From positions 1 to 64,000 of the forward strand of contig NZ_BSFN01000018.1 of NCBI RefSeq assembly GCF_027922365.1: DNA of 64,000 nt, written 5' to 3'. Position numbers and translations under genes: made by a program. The notes below the pieces were generated by a model. It saw only the letters and a program-made list of their open reading frames with translations. It ran no database searches and had not been told where the DNA came from. This document shows positions 1 through 9,176 of this stretch, piece after piece. How positions within the stretch are numbered: position 1 is the first letter of the stretch; every line of letters begins with the position of its first letter. The stretch is from Pseudomonas turukhanskensis. GTDB lineage: Bacteria; Pseudomonadota; Gammaproteobacteria; Pseudomonadales; Pseudomonadaceae.

Positions 1-75
1 GAGCCAGCTTGCTGGCGAACCCTGGAAAAGGTGATTCGCGACCTGCGTTTGCAGGGTTCGCCAGCAAGCTGGCTC
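1..75. repeat. REPIN-like 24-bp inverted repeat
   Basis: A perfect 24-bp inverted repeat with arms at 1-24 and 52-75 is separated by a 27-base spacer. The arms contain the GCCAGC/GCTGGC core typical of Pseudomonas REP doublets (REPINs). Such doublets are non-autonomous intergenic elements thought to be mobilised by a RAYT transposase encoded elsewhere. The element may continue beyond the left edge of the window. Confidence 0.85.
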
Positions 76-608
76 CTACAAAATCAAATGCGATCGTCGC
101 CATAAGTCACCCCTCGCCCGCGTGCGGGAGAGGGGCCGGGGGTGAGGGGCTGTTGATCTGGCTTGTGATCTATCGCTTGTGATCTACCCGCCCCTTGAGC
201 GCCAGGCCGAGCGGAGTCGTTGTGTAAGGGGTCGTAGCGGCCGGGAGACGCGCAGAGGGATGAGGGCCATGGATGGCCCTTCAGCCCGGCCCCTGGAGCG
301 ACGACGGAGGGAGGGGACCCGAAGCGAAGCGTAGGGCCCAGGTAGGGGCAAGATTTTTTGGTTTCTTTTTTATGGTGCGGCATTCCAACGATTGGAAAAA
401 GAAACTCGCGCGTAAGGCGCGAAACAAAACGTTCAGCACACGCGGTAACGAAGAAGAACAACGATAGCCAAAATACCGCTTAAAAAGCATCGAGGCTGAA
501 GCCTCTCCCACAAAAACCGCGCCGATTCGGCGGATAGCCGTTGCGCGAATAGTCGCCTTCAGCTCGGCCTGGAGCAACGACGCAGCGAGGGAGTTTTCAC
601 GCACGCCC
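76..608. repeat. Intergenic repeat mosaic, no gene seen
   Basis: No convincing gene lies here; the open frames are short and repeat-derived. The stretch holds a copy of the CTCxCCCG..CGGGAGAG palindromic repeat at about 110-149, a block at about 180-345 that resembles the sequence near 19790-19850, an inverted repeat with arms 361-370 and 396-405 flanking a smaller dyad, and a short REP-type hairpin with stems 492-497 and 500-505. Confidence 0.6.
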
Positions 609-1586
609 CTACTCATCCTGCGAAGTCCGAATATGCTTCGCCCGCTTCTCAAGCACCGCATACACCACCACCGCCACCGCCAACGGAATCAAAAAGTAAA
701 TCACCCGATACCCAATCAACGCTGCAACGATACTGCCCTTGTCCACCTGATGCTGCAGCAACGCCAAAAACACTGCCTCCAGCACCCCGAGCCCGGCCGG
801 AATATGGGTAACCACCCCGGCAATGCTGCTGATCAGCAGGATGCCGAGAATGTCCCAATACGACACCTTGTCCGGCAGCAGAATAAAGATCATCGCCGCC
901 ATCAACCCCCAATTCAGCGTGCCCAATACGATCTGCGCAGACGCCATGCGCAGACTCGGCAAGGTGATTTCCTGTTTGCCGAAATGCCAGTTACGCCGCT
1001 TGCTGAATTTGCAGGCGAACAGGTAAACGAACGCGGCCACCAATAACCCAAAACCAATGTATTGCAGGGTGGTCTCGCCTATTTTCCAGTGCGCGGGCAA
1101 ATCCACCAGCCGCAGGGAAAACACCCCGCCGGCCAGCAGGATATAGCCCAACCAGTTGGTCAGCAGGCTGATGCTGATGACCTTGGTGATGGTCGGTACA
1201 TCCAGCCCCAACCGCGAATACAGGCGGTAGCGCATGGCAATGCCACCCACCCAGGAACTCAGGTTGAGGTTGAAGGCGTAGCACACGAAGGTGACGGGGA
1301 TGGTTTGCCGCGCCGGCAGCTTGTGTTCGGTGTAGTGGCTGCCAATCAAGTCGAAGCAGCTGTACACCGCGTAACTGGCGGCGCTGGCAGCCAGCGCCAG
1401 CAACAGCGTCTGCGCGCTGTAGGCGTGCAGCGCGGTTTTCACTTCCTGCCAGTTGAGGTTGCGCACCAGCAGGTACAGCAACACCGGCACCAGGCAGAAG
1501 AAGAAAATATTCAGCAGGCGTTTGCCCCACACCTTCCAGGCCGGCTGCGGTTGGCTTTGCTCGGCGGTCACGCTGTCGGAGGTCAT
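609..1586 (-). CDS. ybhN: YbhN-like integral membrane protein (UPF0104/LPG synthase TM family)
   Basis: A 325-residue polytopic membrane protein of the UPF0104 / lysylphosphatidylglycerol synthetase transmembrane family. Several hydrophobic segments follow a short cytosolic N-terminus, and conserved patches include a Ser-Ser-Trp-Val-Gly-Gly stretch near residue 110 and a His-Ile-Pro-Ala-Gly-Leu-Gly stretch near residue 262. The C-terminus is basic. It lacks the soluble aminoacyl-transfer domain of MprF, so LPG synthesis is not expected. Its start overlaps the clsB stop by 4 bp, and the order ybhP-clsB-ybhN matches the E. coli operon, which supports a role connected with cardiolipin metabolism. 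The exact biochemical function of the family is unsettled. Confidence 0.85.
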   Translation of the reverse strand: MTSDSVTAEQSQPQPAWKVWGKRLLNIFFFCLVPVLLYLLVRNLNWQEVKTALHAYSAQTLLLALAASAASYAVYSCFDLIGSHYTEHKLPARQTIPVTFVCYAFNLNLSSWVGGIAMRYRLYSRLGLDVPTITKVISISLLTNWLGYILLAGGVFSLRLVDLPAHWKIGETTLQYIGFGLLVAAFVYLFACKFSKRRNWHFGKQEITLPSLRMASAQIVLGTLNWGLMAAMIFILLPDKVSYWDILGILLISSIAGVVTHIPAGLGVLEAVFLALLQHQVDKGSIVAALIGYRVIYFLIPLAVAVVVYAVLEKRAKHIRTSQDE

Positions 1587-2818
1587 CGGCTTTCCTCGGC
1601 GTTACAGGCAGATGCGACGGGTTCCTCGACAACACCCACGGCGTCGTCCACGGTCAGCGGTTTTAGCCGTGGCGAATGCGCGGGAAACCACCCGGCAATG
1701 GCAGGGAAGTGGCGCAGAAAGTGAAAGGTTAAGAAGATGATCGGCGCGCGCCACCAGTAGCCGCGCATCACGCGTTCCAGCGTGACCTTCTTGCATTTGT
1801 TGGCGCCAAGGTCGGTGAGGTGGTCGTGCAGTTGCTGGTTGAAGGTGTGGTCGCGAATGATGAGGTTGGCCTCCAGGTTCAGCGACAGGCTCAGCGGGTC
1901 GAGGTTGCTGGAACCCACCGTGGCCCATTCATGGTCTGCCAGGGCCACCTTGCCGTGCAGGGGGCGCTGGCAGTACTCGTGAATCACCACGCCGTCACGC
2001 AGCAAGTAGTTGTAAAGCAGGCGAGTGCACAGGCGCACGATTGGCATATCGGGCATACCTTGCATCACCAGGGTGACCTTCACGCCACGGCGCGCCGCAT
2101 TACGCAGCTCGCGCAACAGCCGGTAGCCCGGGAAAAAGTACGCATTGGCCACCACCAGCCGGTAGTTGGCCGAGCGTATGGCCTGCATATATTCAGCTTC
2201 GATGCAGTTGGGGTACTGATCGTTGTCGCGCAGCGACATGCGCATGCGCACATTGCCGCGAAAATGGTTGGCCGGTGACAACGGCTGCTTGCCGGGCCGC
2301 TCGCCACGGCGCACGGCCAGCAGTTCAAGGGCGGCGCGGTGCACGTCGGTGACAATGGGGCCGCGCACTTGCACGGCGTAGTCCTGCTTGGCCATGGGGC
2401 CGAAGTCAGCCAGGTGATCGGCGCAGAAGTTGATGCCCCCTACAAACGCCGTCTCCGCATCCACCACCACAATCTTGCGGTGCAGGCGGCGAAACAGGTT
2501 GGTGCGCATGCCCAGGACGCGCGGACGCGGGTCAAAGACATTGAGCTTGACCCCAGCCTCGGTAAGCGCGGCCACATAGGGCGCACCCAGGTCGGCGGTG
2601 CCGTAGCCATCCACCGTCACTTCCACGTGGACGCCGCGTTTGGCAGCGGCAATCAAAACCTTCTGCAGCTCCTTGCCGACCTTGTCTTCATAAATGATAA
2701 AGGTCTCCAGCAGTACCTCTTTGCGTGCCGCCTGAATGCAAGCAAACACACGGGGAAAAAACGCCTCGCCGTTGATCAGCAGCTGTACTTCATTGCCTTC
2801 GCGCCACTCGTAGTTCAT
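1583..2818 (-). CDS. clsB: Cardiolipin synthase B (phospholipase D superfamily)
   Basis: A 411-residue phospholipase D superfamily protein with two HKD motifs: HRKIVVVD near residue 113 and HGKVALADHE near residue 290, each followed by a Gly-rich segment (FVGG; GSSNLD). Enzymes of the ClsB class form cardiolipin at the inner membrane and can also use phosphatidylethanolamine as phosphatidyl donor. There is no long N-terminal transmembrane pair, which fits ClsB rather than ClsA. The start at 2818 was chosen because its ATG overlaps the ybhP stop (ATGA); an upstream in-frame extension would intrude into ybhP. It is the middle gene of the ybhP-clsB-ybhN unit. Confidence 0.93.
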   Translation of the reverse strand: MNYEWREGNEVQLLINGEAFFPRVFACIQAARKEVLLETFIIYEDKVGKELQKVLIAAAKRGVHVEVTVDGYGTADLGAPYVAALTEAGVKLNVFDPRPRVLGMRTNLFRRLHRKIVVVDAETAFVGGINFCADHLADFGPMAKQDYAVQVRGPIVTDVHRAALELLAVRRGERPGKQPLSPANHFRGNVRMRMSLRDNDQYPNCIEAEYMQAIRSANYRLVVANAYFFPGYRLLRELRNAARRGVKVTLVMQGMPDMPIVRLCTRLLYNYLLRDGVVIHEYCQRPLHGKVALADHEWATVGSSNLDPLSLSLNLEANLIIRDHTFNQQLHDHLTDLGANKCKKVTLERVMRGYWWRAPIIFLTFHFLRHFPAIAGWFPAHSPRLKPLTVDDAVGVVEEPVASACNAEESR

Positions 2819-3603
2819 AGGCGTACCTCCACAGCCAGGGGGGCGTGGTCGGACAAGTGCGACCACGGCCGGGTCGACAACACCTGCGGCTCATGGCTCT
2901 TGGCGTTGCGGATATAAATACGGTCCAGGCACAACAGCGGCCAACGCGCCGGAAAGCTGCGCGCCGGCATGCCGTAATGCTGCATGAACACTTCCTGCAT
3001 GCCAGCTTTGGCCAGCACGCTATCGGCGCGCAGGCGCCAGTCATTGAAGTCGCCGGCCACGATCACTGGGGCGTCCTGGGGCAGAGCATCAAGCAGGGCA
3101 CAGAGCAGCTCCAACTGCTTTTGCCGGTGCGCTTCACGCAGGCCCAAGTGCACGCAAATGGCGTGCACTTCGCGATGGCCCGGTACATCCAGCACGCTGT
3201 GGAGCAGGCCGCGTTGCTCGTGCACACCGACCGACACATCGAGGTTGTCGTGGCGCAGAATCGGGAATTTGGACAGCAGTGCGTTGCCATGGTCGCCGTC
3301 GGGGTACACCGCGTTGCGCCCGTAGGCGAACTGCGGCCACATGCTGTCGGCCAGAAACTCGTACTGCGGCGTCGGTGGCCAGTTGCTGTAGCGCTTGGCA
3401 TGGGTTTGATGGGTGCCGTGCACCTCCTGCAAAAACACTAGGTCGGCTTCCATGGTGCGCACCGCATCGCGCAGCTCCGGCAGGATGAAGCGCCGGTTGA
3501 ACACGGTAAAACCCTTGTGCATGTTCACCGTGAGAATGCGCAGGCTGTGCACAGCTGGCCGTAACTGATTGACGGGCAGAGGCACGGAGGTGACGGTACT
3601 CAT
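2815..3603 (-). CDS. ybhP: YbhP-like endonuclease/exonuclease/phosphatase family protein
   Basis: A 262-residue member of the EEP metal-dependent phosphoesterase fold. Visible active-site signatures are VNMHKG near residue 26, a Gln-Glu pair (FLQEVHG), AGDFNDWR near residue 190 and SDHAPLAVE at the C-terminus. No signal peptide is apparent, so it probably acts in the cytosol. The substrate is unknown; homologues sit next to clsB, so a phospholipid head group or other phosphodiester is possible. Its start overlaps the DUF72 stop by 4 bp and its stop overlaps the clsB start, indicating translational coupling through the operon. Confidence 0.88.
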   Translation of the reverse strand: MSTVTSVPLPVNQLRPAVHSLRILTVNMHKGFTVFNRRFILPELRDAVRTMEADLVFLQEVHGTHQTHAKRYSNWPPTPQYEFLADSMWPQFAYGRNAVYPDGDHGNALLSKFPILRHDNLDVSVGVHEQRGLLHSVLDVPGHREVHAICVHLGLREAHRQKQLELLCALLDALPQDAPVIVAGDFNDWRLRADSVLAKAGMQEVFMQHYGMPARSFPARWPLLCLDRIYIRNAKSHEPQVLSTRPWSHLSDHAPLAVEVRL

Positions 3604-4520
3604 AACTCGATTCCTTGCGGTAACACACCGGGCCGTGTGGCCAGCGCGGCGGTGAGGTCGAACGACTGCAGCAATGCGTGCGCATCGAAGGGCGCGCGGG
3701 TTTTGATGTCGTTGTCGAAGTAGCAGTACACGTCCCGTGCACCGCGTGTGGGTTTGCTGTCCGGGCTGATCAGGTGAGCGTCGGAGGGCTGTTTGCCGTG
3801 GGTCCAGGCGTCGATGCGCTCATGCCAGCGCTCCAGCGCGGCCGCCGAATAGCCGCTGCTATAAAGCTTCTTGTCGCCGTGCAGGCGCATATAAACGAAG
3901 TCGCTGGTGAGGTCTTCGGCGTACGGCCATTTCTTCGCGGCATCAGCTATCACCAGCGCGACGTTGTGTTCGCGTAGCAGGCTGACAAAGGCGTCGTCGA
4001 CAAAACTGTCGTGGCGAATTTCCATGGCGTGGCGCAGTGGCTCTTGGCCGGGCCAATCCATATAGCCCTCTACCTGGCGGCGCTCATCGCTGTGGCTGGC
4101 CAGGCGCTTGGCGGCGCGGCGGCTGCTGGGCAGTTGCTGGAAAAAGTCTTCAATCAGCGCCGCGTCGAATTTAAAGCTGGGCGGAAATTGCCAAAGAATT
4201 GGCCCAAGCCGGCCATTTAACTGGCCAAGGCCGGAGGCGAAGAAATTGGCCAGCGGTTTTTCAACATCGCGCAGACGCTTGATGTGGGTAATCAGGCGCG
4301 GCGCCTTGATGCTGAAAACAAAGTCGTCCGGCGTATCTGCGGCCCAGTTGCGATAGCGTTCCGGGGTTTGCAGGGCGTAAAACGAGCCGTTGATTTCGAT
4401 ACTGTTGACCGCACGCGAGGCGAACTTGAGCTCTTTTTTCTGCACTAGGCCCTTGGGGTAGAACTCGCCGCGCCAGGGGCCGTAACGCCAGCCGGATATC
4501 CCGATTCGAATGGCGGCCAT
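3600..4520 (-). CDS. DUF72 (YecE-like) protein
   Basis: A 306-residue DUF72 family protein, a TIM-barrel-like fold of unknown activity. Family marks include the N-terminal GISGWRYGPWRGEFYP stretch, the EINGSFYALQ segment, a FSIKAPRLITH segment and the late YCYFDNDIK motif. It is the first gene of the unit that continues into ybhP-clsB-ybhN, with an ATGA overlap to ybhP. No strong Shine-Dalgarno sequence precedes the chosen ATG. Function in this context is unknown; co-transcription with the lipid genes is inferred only from overlap. Confidence 0.88.
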   Translation of the reverse strand: MAAIRIGISGWRYGPWRGEFYPKGLVQKKELKFASRAVNSIEINGSFYALQTPERYRNWAADTPDDFVFSIKAPRLITHIKRLRDVEKPLANFFASGLGQLNGRLGPILWQFPPSFKFDAALIEDFFQQLPSSRRAAKRLASHSDERRQVEGYMDWPGQEPLRHAMEIRHDSFVDDAFVSLLREHNVALVIADAAKKWPYAEDLTSDFVYMRLHGDKKLYSSGYSAAALERWHERIDAWTHGKQPSDAHLISPDSKPTRGARDVYCYFDNDIKTRAPFDAHALLQSFDLTAALATRPGVLPQGIEL

Positions 4521-4716
4521 GGGCTAGCAGGGCTTTCTGAGGTGGCTGGGGTTTCCTTTCACGACAGTAAGCATGGGTAGTCCTCCCTAGTAAGTTAGAC
4601 GGGCGCACGGCGCGCCCAGTACTAGTTCGGACTTAAGGTGCCAGGGGGCGGTTCAGGTTTTTTGGTCGGGGTAAGTCGGGGCCCTGTTATGGGTCATTGT
4701 TGGGCAAGAGCAACGC

Positions 4717-5460
4717 CTACGCCGTGGCTTGCCTATCCACTGCCGCCTTGACGCCCAAAGCTGCTACCTCGCCGATTACCATCACCGCCGGCGCCTTGAG
4801 CTCAAATGCCAACGCCGCTTCCCGCATTCCCGCCAAATCACTGCGGCACTCGCGCTGCTGGGGCAACGAGGCGTTTTCGATCATCGCCACTGGCGTGCCT
4901 GCCGGCAGGCCACCGGCCAGCAACTCTTGCTGAACCTCTTCCAGTTTCGCCACGCCCATATAAATCACCAATGTGGTGCCGCTCTGGGCCAGCGCCCGCC
5001 AATTCAGGCTGCTGTCATCTTGCGTGTGCGCCGTCACCAGCGTTACACCACGGGCCACGCCGCGCAGCGTTAGCGGAATGCCGCACTGGGTCGCACCCGC
5101 CAACCCCGCGGTGATGCCGTTCACCAGCTCCACTTCAATGCCGTGGGCCTGCAGCCAGTCCGCTTCCTCACTGCCTCGGCCAAATATGCACGGGTCGCCG
5201 CCTTTGAGCCGCACCACGCAATACCCCTGGCGGGCGTAGCGCAGCATCAGCCGATGAATAAAGGCCTGCGGGGTGGAACGGCAGCCGCCGCGTTTACCGA
5301 CGGGAATGACCTTGGCGTTGGGGCAATGCTCAAGCACAGCCGGGTTGACCAGGTCGTCGATCATTACCACCTGCGCGGCATTCAGCGCGCGCACGGCTTT
5401 GAGGGTCATCAGTTCCGGGTCACCGGGGCCGGCGCCCACCAGCCAGACTTTTGCGCTCAT
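4717..5460 (-). CDS. cobA: Uroporphyrinogen-III C-methyltransferase (SUMT)
   Basis: A 247-residue tetrapyrrole methyltransferase. It starts with the SAM-binding WLVGAGPGDPELMT signature and carries the VVRLKGGDPCIFGRG motif near residue 82. It methylates uroporphyrinogen III at C2 and C7 to give precorrin-2, the precursor of siroheme. Siroheme is the cofactor of the NirB nitrite reductase encoded nearby, so the gene fits the nitrate assimilation locus. A strong GGAGG ribosome binding site precedes the ATG. It is a stand-alone SUMT; the dehydrogenase/ferrochelatase steps of CysG are not fused and must be encoded elsewhere. Confidence 0.95.
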   Translation of the reverse strand: MSAKVWLVGAGPGDPELMTLKAVRALNAAQVVMIDDLVNPAVLEHCPNAKVIPVGKRGGCRSTPQAFIHRLMLRYARQGYCVVRLKGGDPCIFGRGSEEADWLQAHGIEVELVNGITAGLAGATQCGIPLTLRGVARGVTLVTAHTQDDSSLNWRALAQSGTTLVIYMGVAKLEEVQQELLAGGLPAGTPVAMIENASLPQQRECRSDLAGMREAALAFELKAPAVMVIGEVAALGVKAAVDRQATA

Positions 5461-5590
5461 TGCAGATCCTCCGAAATAGGGGTTGAAGCCGCCAGCTTGC
5501 TGGCCAAGCGTGCTTCGGCCTGCGCCATTGGCGGGGGGCTGGCAGCGCCTTGGCGAGCAAGCTCGCGCCTACGGCAATCGATTGGCTCAT

Positions 5591-7258
5591 TCATGTGTGT
5601 AATAGCCACGCGAGCAGCAGCATGTTTATCAGCAGCGAGACGAGGGCCAGCCCGCGCCAGACTTTCAATGGTTCCCGCTCCAGCAACGGCCGTGGTCGCG
5701 CGAGCGGTTGGTGTTCGCCCTGTTGCAACGCCAATAACCATTCTTCCGCCGTCTCATAGCGTTGCGTCGGGTCGTTGGCCAGTGCCTTGTCCAGGTTGTG
5801 CACCAGCCATTGCGGCACATCGGGCCGATACCGGCTGACGGCCACCGGGGCACCGAAGCGCGGACGTTGAAAGGCTTCGATTTCGCCGTGGGGGTAGTGG
5901 CCGCTGAGCAGAAAGTAGAGCGTCACACCGGCGCTGTAGAGGTCCTGCGCCACACTCGGCGCTGTGCCTGCATAAGCTTCCGGGGCGATAAAACTGGGGG
6001 TGCCGGGTAGCTCGCCTTCGTCCTGGCGCGACAGGCCAGGGCAAAAGGCAAGGCCGAAATCCAGCACCCGCAGTTCGCCATCGCTGCCCAGCAGCAGGTT
6101 TTGCGGTTTGATGTCCCGGTGCAGGATATTGCGCCGGTGCAGCATGCCCAGCGCCCGAAGCAGGCGCTGGGCGATGTCGAGCCATTGGTTTAGGCCGACG
6201 TTGCCGTGCAGTTGGTAGTGCTCGGCCAAGGTGATGCCTTGGTGTTCGCGCATCAGGTAGTACAGGTGCTGACGCTGATTGGCGTGGTGCACCTCGGGAA
6301 AGTAACGACCGGCTACCCGGCGCAGAAACCATTCTTCCTGCAACAGCGCCTGGCCGGCGTTGCTGTCTGTTTCCCGGCTGGCTGGCAGGGTTTTGAGCAG
6401 CCAGTTTTGTTGCTGGGGGTCGCTTACGCGGTAAACCAACGACTGGCGCGTGTGGCTAAGCAAGGCCTCCACCTGCCAGCCTTCAAACTGTTGGCCCGGC
6501 TTGAGCAGCGGTGGCAGGGGCCATTGTTCGATCTGCCCCAATACATCGCCCAGGCTGGCCTCGCCGAGTTCATCAACACGCACCAGCACTGCACTGGCGT
6601 TGTCCTGGCTACCGGCCTGGTGAGCGGCGCGTACCAACGCGTGGCTGGCCGCTTGCAGCTGGGGCTCATCGCGCAGAATGCCGGCAATGGAGGCTTCACT
6701 GAGCGTGGCCCAGATGCCATCACTGACCAGCAAAAAACTCTCGCCCTGGCGCAAGTCGCCGTCCAGGTAATCCACCACCAGGTGTTGCTCCAGGCCCATG
6801 GCGCGCTTGAGCACATGCTGCATGCCCGGCTGGCCCCAGACATGGTCTTCGCTTATGCGTTGCAACTGCCCGGCAAACCAGCGGTACACCCGGCAATCAC
6901 CGATATGGGCGAGGGTAAAGTGCCTGCCGCGCACCACCAAGGCACTGAGCGTGGTGAGCAGCGGTTGCCCACCGCCGTTGGCGTGCAACCAGCGGTTTTG
7001 CGCCAGCAGCAACCGATCCAGAGCCTGCGCCACGCCCCAGGTTTGCGGTGTGGCGTAATAGTCCGAGGCCAGTGCCTGCAAGGTTGAGCGCGCGGCCAGA
7101 CCGCCGTCGGCGCATTGGCTCACGCCGTCGGCCAGGGCAAACAGGTAGCCCTTGCTGGCGGCCAGCGGCGGGGCGGGGGTTACCAGGCGCACGGCGTCCT
7201 GGTTTTGCTCCCGAGGGCCGCTGGCGCTGGCTTCGGCGTAGCTCAACTGCAGGCTCAT
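5591..7258 (-). CDS. Fused PP2C phosphatase - Ser/Thr protein kinase with C-terminal membrane anchor
   Basis: A 555-residue signalling fusion. Residues 1 to about 235 form a PP2C-type phosphatase (FALADGVS near residue 40, AHIGDCRVYR near 117, LLVSDGIW near 178, QDNASAVLV near 218). Residues about 260-530 form a Hanks-type kinase with the catalytic loop HRDIKPQN, DFG, and GTPSFIAPEAY. A single hydrophobic segment close to the C-terminus anchors the protein so that both domains face the cytosol. It lies 9 bp after the nitrate transporter, a placement seen in Pseudomonas nitrate assimilation loci. A role in post-translational control of nitrate uptake or reduction is plausible but inferred; no target is evident from sequence. 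Confidence 0.93.
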   Translation of the reverse strand: MSLQLSYAEASASGPREQNQDAVRLVTPAPPLAASKGYLFALADGVSQCADGGLAARSTLQALASDYYATPQTWGVAQALDRLLLAQNRWLHANGGGQPLLTTLSALVVRGRHFTLAHIGDCRVYRWFAGQLQRISEDHVWGQPGMQHVLKRAMGLEQHLVVDYLDGDLRQGESFLLVSDGIWATLSEASIAGILRDEPQLQAASHALVRAAHQAGSQDNASAVLVRVDELGEASLGDVLGQIEQWPLPPLLKPGQQFEGWQVEALLSHTRQSLVYRVSDPQQQNWLLKTLPASRETDSNAGQALLQEEWFLRRVAGRYFPEVHHANQRQHLYYLMREHQGITLAEHYQLHGNVGLNQWLDIAQRLLRALGMLHRRNILHRDIKPQNLLLGSDGELRVLDFGLAFCPGLSRQDEGELPGTPSFIAPEAYAGTAPSVAQDLYSAGVTLYFLLSGHYPHGEIEAFQRPRFGAPVAVSRYRPDVPQWLVHNLDKALANDPTQRYETAEEWLLALQQGEHQPLARPRPLLEREPLKVWRGLALVSLLINMLLLAWLLHT

Positions 7259-7267
7259 GGGGCGGCC

Positions 7268-8482
7268 TTACACGCGTGCAGCAGTGAAGGCAGCCGAACC
7301 CCAGGTGGTTCTCCAGCGGCGTTTAACCCCGTGCAGACCAAACCAGGCCACCACGCCGAGGCTGGCGAACAGCCACAGGCCGAGCTGGTAGTCGCCCGTG
7401 TTTTGCTTGATGGCGCCAAGACCCGCCGCCAGCAGAAAGCCGCCGATGCCGCCGGCCATACCAATCAGCCCGGTCATAACCCCGATCTCTTTACGAAAGC
7501 GCTGCGGCACCAGCTGGAACACGGCGCCGTTGCCAGCGCCAAGGCCGAGCATGGCGGCCACGAAGAGCGCCAGTGCGGCAACCGAACTGGACAGGTGGAA
7601 ACCCACCGCCGCAATGCAGATAGCCGCCAGCGCATACATGCCGAGCAGGGTGCGAATGCCGCCGAAGCGGTCGGCCAGCGCGCCACCCAGCGGGCGCATC
7701 AGGCTGCCGCCAAACACGCAGGCGGCGGTGTAGTAGCCGGCAGTCACCGGGCTGAGACCGTACTGGTCATGGAAATAGCCGGGCAGGGCGCTGGCCAGGC
7801 CGATGAAACCGCCAAACGTGACGCTGTAGAAAAACATAAACCACCAGCTGTCGCGGTCACCCAAGGCCTTGAAGTAATCGGCCATGGATTTGGGCTTGGC
7901 GCGGTTGGGGGCATTGCGGGCCAGGAGGCCGAACACCGCCAGGGTGATGACCAGTGGAATCAACGCCAGGCCAAACACGTTAGTCCAGCCAAAGGCGACC
8001 GCCAGCACCGGTGCAGCCAGGGCCGCGATCACCGTGCCCGAGTTGCCAGCCCCGGCAATGCCCATGGCTTTGCCCTGGTGTTCGGCCGGGTACCACTGCG
8101 AGGCGAGCGGCAAGGCGACGGCAAACGAAGCGCCGGCCATGCCAAGGAACACACCGAGCAGCAGCGCCTGCTCATAACTGTGGATGCCCAATTGCCAGGC
8201 GGCTGCCAGGGCCGCGATCACGATCACCTGGCCAATGATGCCGGCGGTTTTCGGCGACACCTGATCGGCCAGCATGCCCATCAGAAAACGCAGAAAGGCG
8301 CCGGCCAGAATCGGCGTGGCCACCATAAAGCCGCGTTGCTGGGTGGTCAGTTGCAGGTCGGTGGCAATCTGCACGGCCATCGGGCCGAGCAGGTACCAGA
8401 CCATAAAGCTCAGGTCGAAATACAGGAAGGCAGCAAACAGCGTGGGGGTATGCCCGGCTTTCCAGAAACTGTTGTTATTCAT
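7268..8482 (-). CDS. nasA: Nitrate/nitrite MFS transporter (NarK/NasA family)
   Basis: A 404-residue 12-helix major facilitator of the nitrate/nitrite porter family. Two Gly-rich nitrate signatures are visible: GIAGAGNSGTVIAALAAP near residue 143 and LGLGAGNGAVFQLVPQ near residue 313. The charged loop RFLMGMLADQ after helix 2 is the usual MFS loop. It imports nitrate for assimilation by the fused reductase and NirBD. It is transcribed towards the PP2C-kinase gene with a 9-bp gap, so the two are probably co-expressed. About 700 bp of tandem repeats separate it from nasT upstream, so it may have its own promoter or depend on readthrough. Confidence 0.93.
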   Translation of the reverse strand: MNNNSFWKAGHTPTLFAAFLYFDLSFMVWYLLGPMAVQIATDLQLTTQQRGFMVATPILAGAFLRFLMGMLADQVSPKTAGIIGQVIVIAALAAAWQLGIHSYEQALLLGVFLGMAGASFAVALPLASQWYPAEHQGKAMGIAGAGNSGTVIAALAAPVLAVAFGWTNVFGLALIPLVITLAVFGLLARNAPNRAKPKSMADYFKALGDRDSWWFMFFYSVTFGGFIGLASALPGYFHDQYGLSPVTAGYYTAACVFGGSLMRPLGGALADRFGGIRTLLGMYALAAICIAAVGFHLSSSVAALALFVAAMLGLGAGNGAVFQLVPQRFRKEIGVMTGLIGMAGGIGGFLLAAGLGAIKQNTGDYQLGLWLFASLGVVAWFGLHGVKRRWRTTWGSAAFTAARV

Positions 8483-8747
8483 TCAACACCTCATCTGCAA
8501 AAAGAGTGGTATTTGCAGGTGGGCAGCCCGGCGGCTGCTCCACCAAAACGCAAAAAACGCCGCACTCCACTGGGCTTTTGGCTCAGGGAATAGCGACGTC
8601 TTTGTCGGGGTGGGGCAACCGCCGTTGGCTACCTGTGTAAATGTATGAGCAGGTTGTGTGCCAGGTTCGGTGGGAGGCTCTAGGGCGGGGGTTCTGGTGT
8701 TTATGGCGTGGGTGGTTGGAGTGGCTGTGCTGCGTTATGGCGCGTGG

Positions 8748-9150
8748 AGGGCGTTCTGCGCACCGTCGTGTACTCCTGGGGATTCTGGATCCCAGCCTGC
8801 GCTGGGATGACGGCGTACTTGAAAAAACTCCGTGTGATGCCAGGTGTGTTGTGCGCACTGTCGTGTAGGCCTAGAGATTCTGGATCCCAGCCTGCGCTGG
8901 GATGACGGCGTACTTGAAAAAACGCTGTGTGATGCGAGGTGCGTTGTGCGCACTGTCGTGTAGGCCTGGAGATTCTGGATCCCAGCCTTCGCTGGGATGA
9001 CGGCGTACTTGAAAAAAACGCCATGTGATGCGAGGTGCGTTGTGCGCACCGTTGTGCAGGCCTAGAGAATCTGGATCCCAGCGTTCGCTGGGATGACGGT
9101 GTACTTGGAAAAAACTCCGTCGTCCCAGCGCAGGCTGGGACCCAGAATGT
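8748..9150. repeat. Four 95-bp tandem units containing palindromic repeats
   Basis: Four head-to-tail copies with a period of 95 bp (96 for the last) have equivalent points at 8781, 8876, 8971 and 9067. Each unit contains a hairpin of the form TCCCAGCxTxCGCTGGGA followed by TGACGGxGTACTTG. An inverted partial copy ends the array near 9121-9150. Divergence between copies is low, suggesting recent unequal crossing-over or slippage. The rest of 8483-9176 holds no gene. Confidence 0.9.
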
Positions 9151-9176
9151 CGAACCAGACGCTCGCCCGCGACCCG

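Noticed and set aside
273..467. A small plus-strand protein-coding frame near the left edge
   Set aside because: It spans several intergenic repeat fragments, has no ribosome binding site and is Arg-rich in the manner of non-coding GC-rich DNA.
7115..8593. A long plus-strand frame opposite the nitrate transporter gene
   Set aside because: The minus strand encodes a typical 12-helix NarK-type protein; the antisense product is His/Gln/Ala-rich without domain features.
8748..9150. A possible CRISPR array
   Set aside because: The units are long tandem repeats (95 bp) with no unique spacers, and no cas gene is present. The 60-bp and 110-bp arrays were rejected for the same reason.
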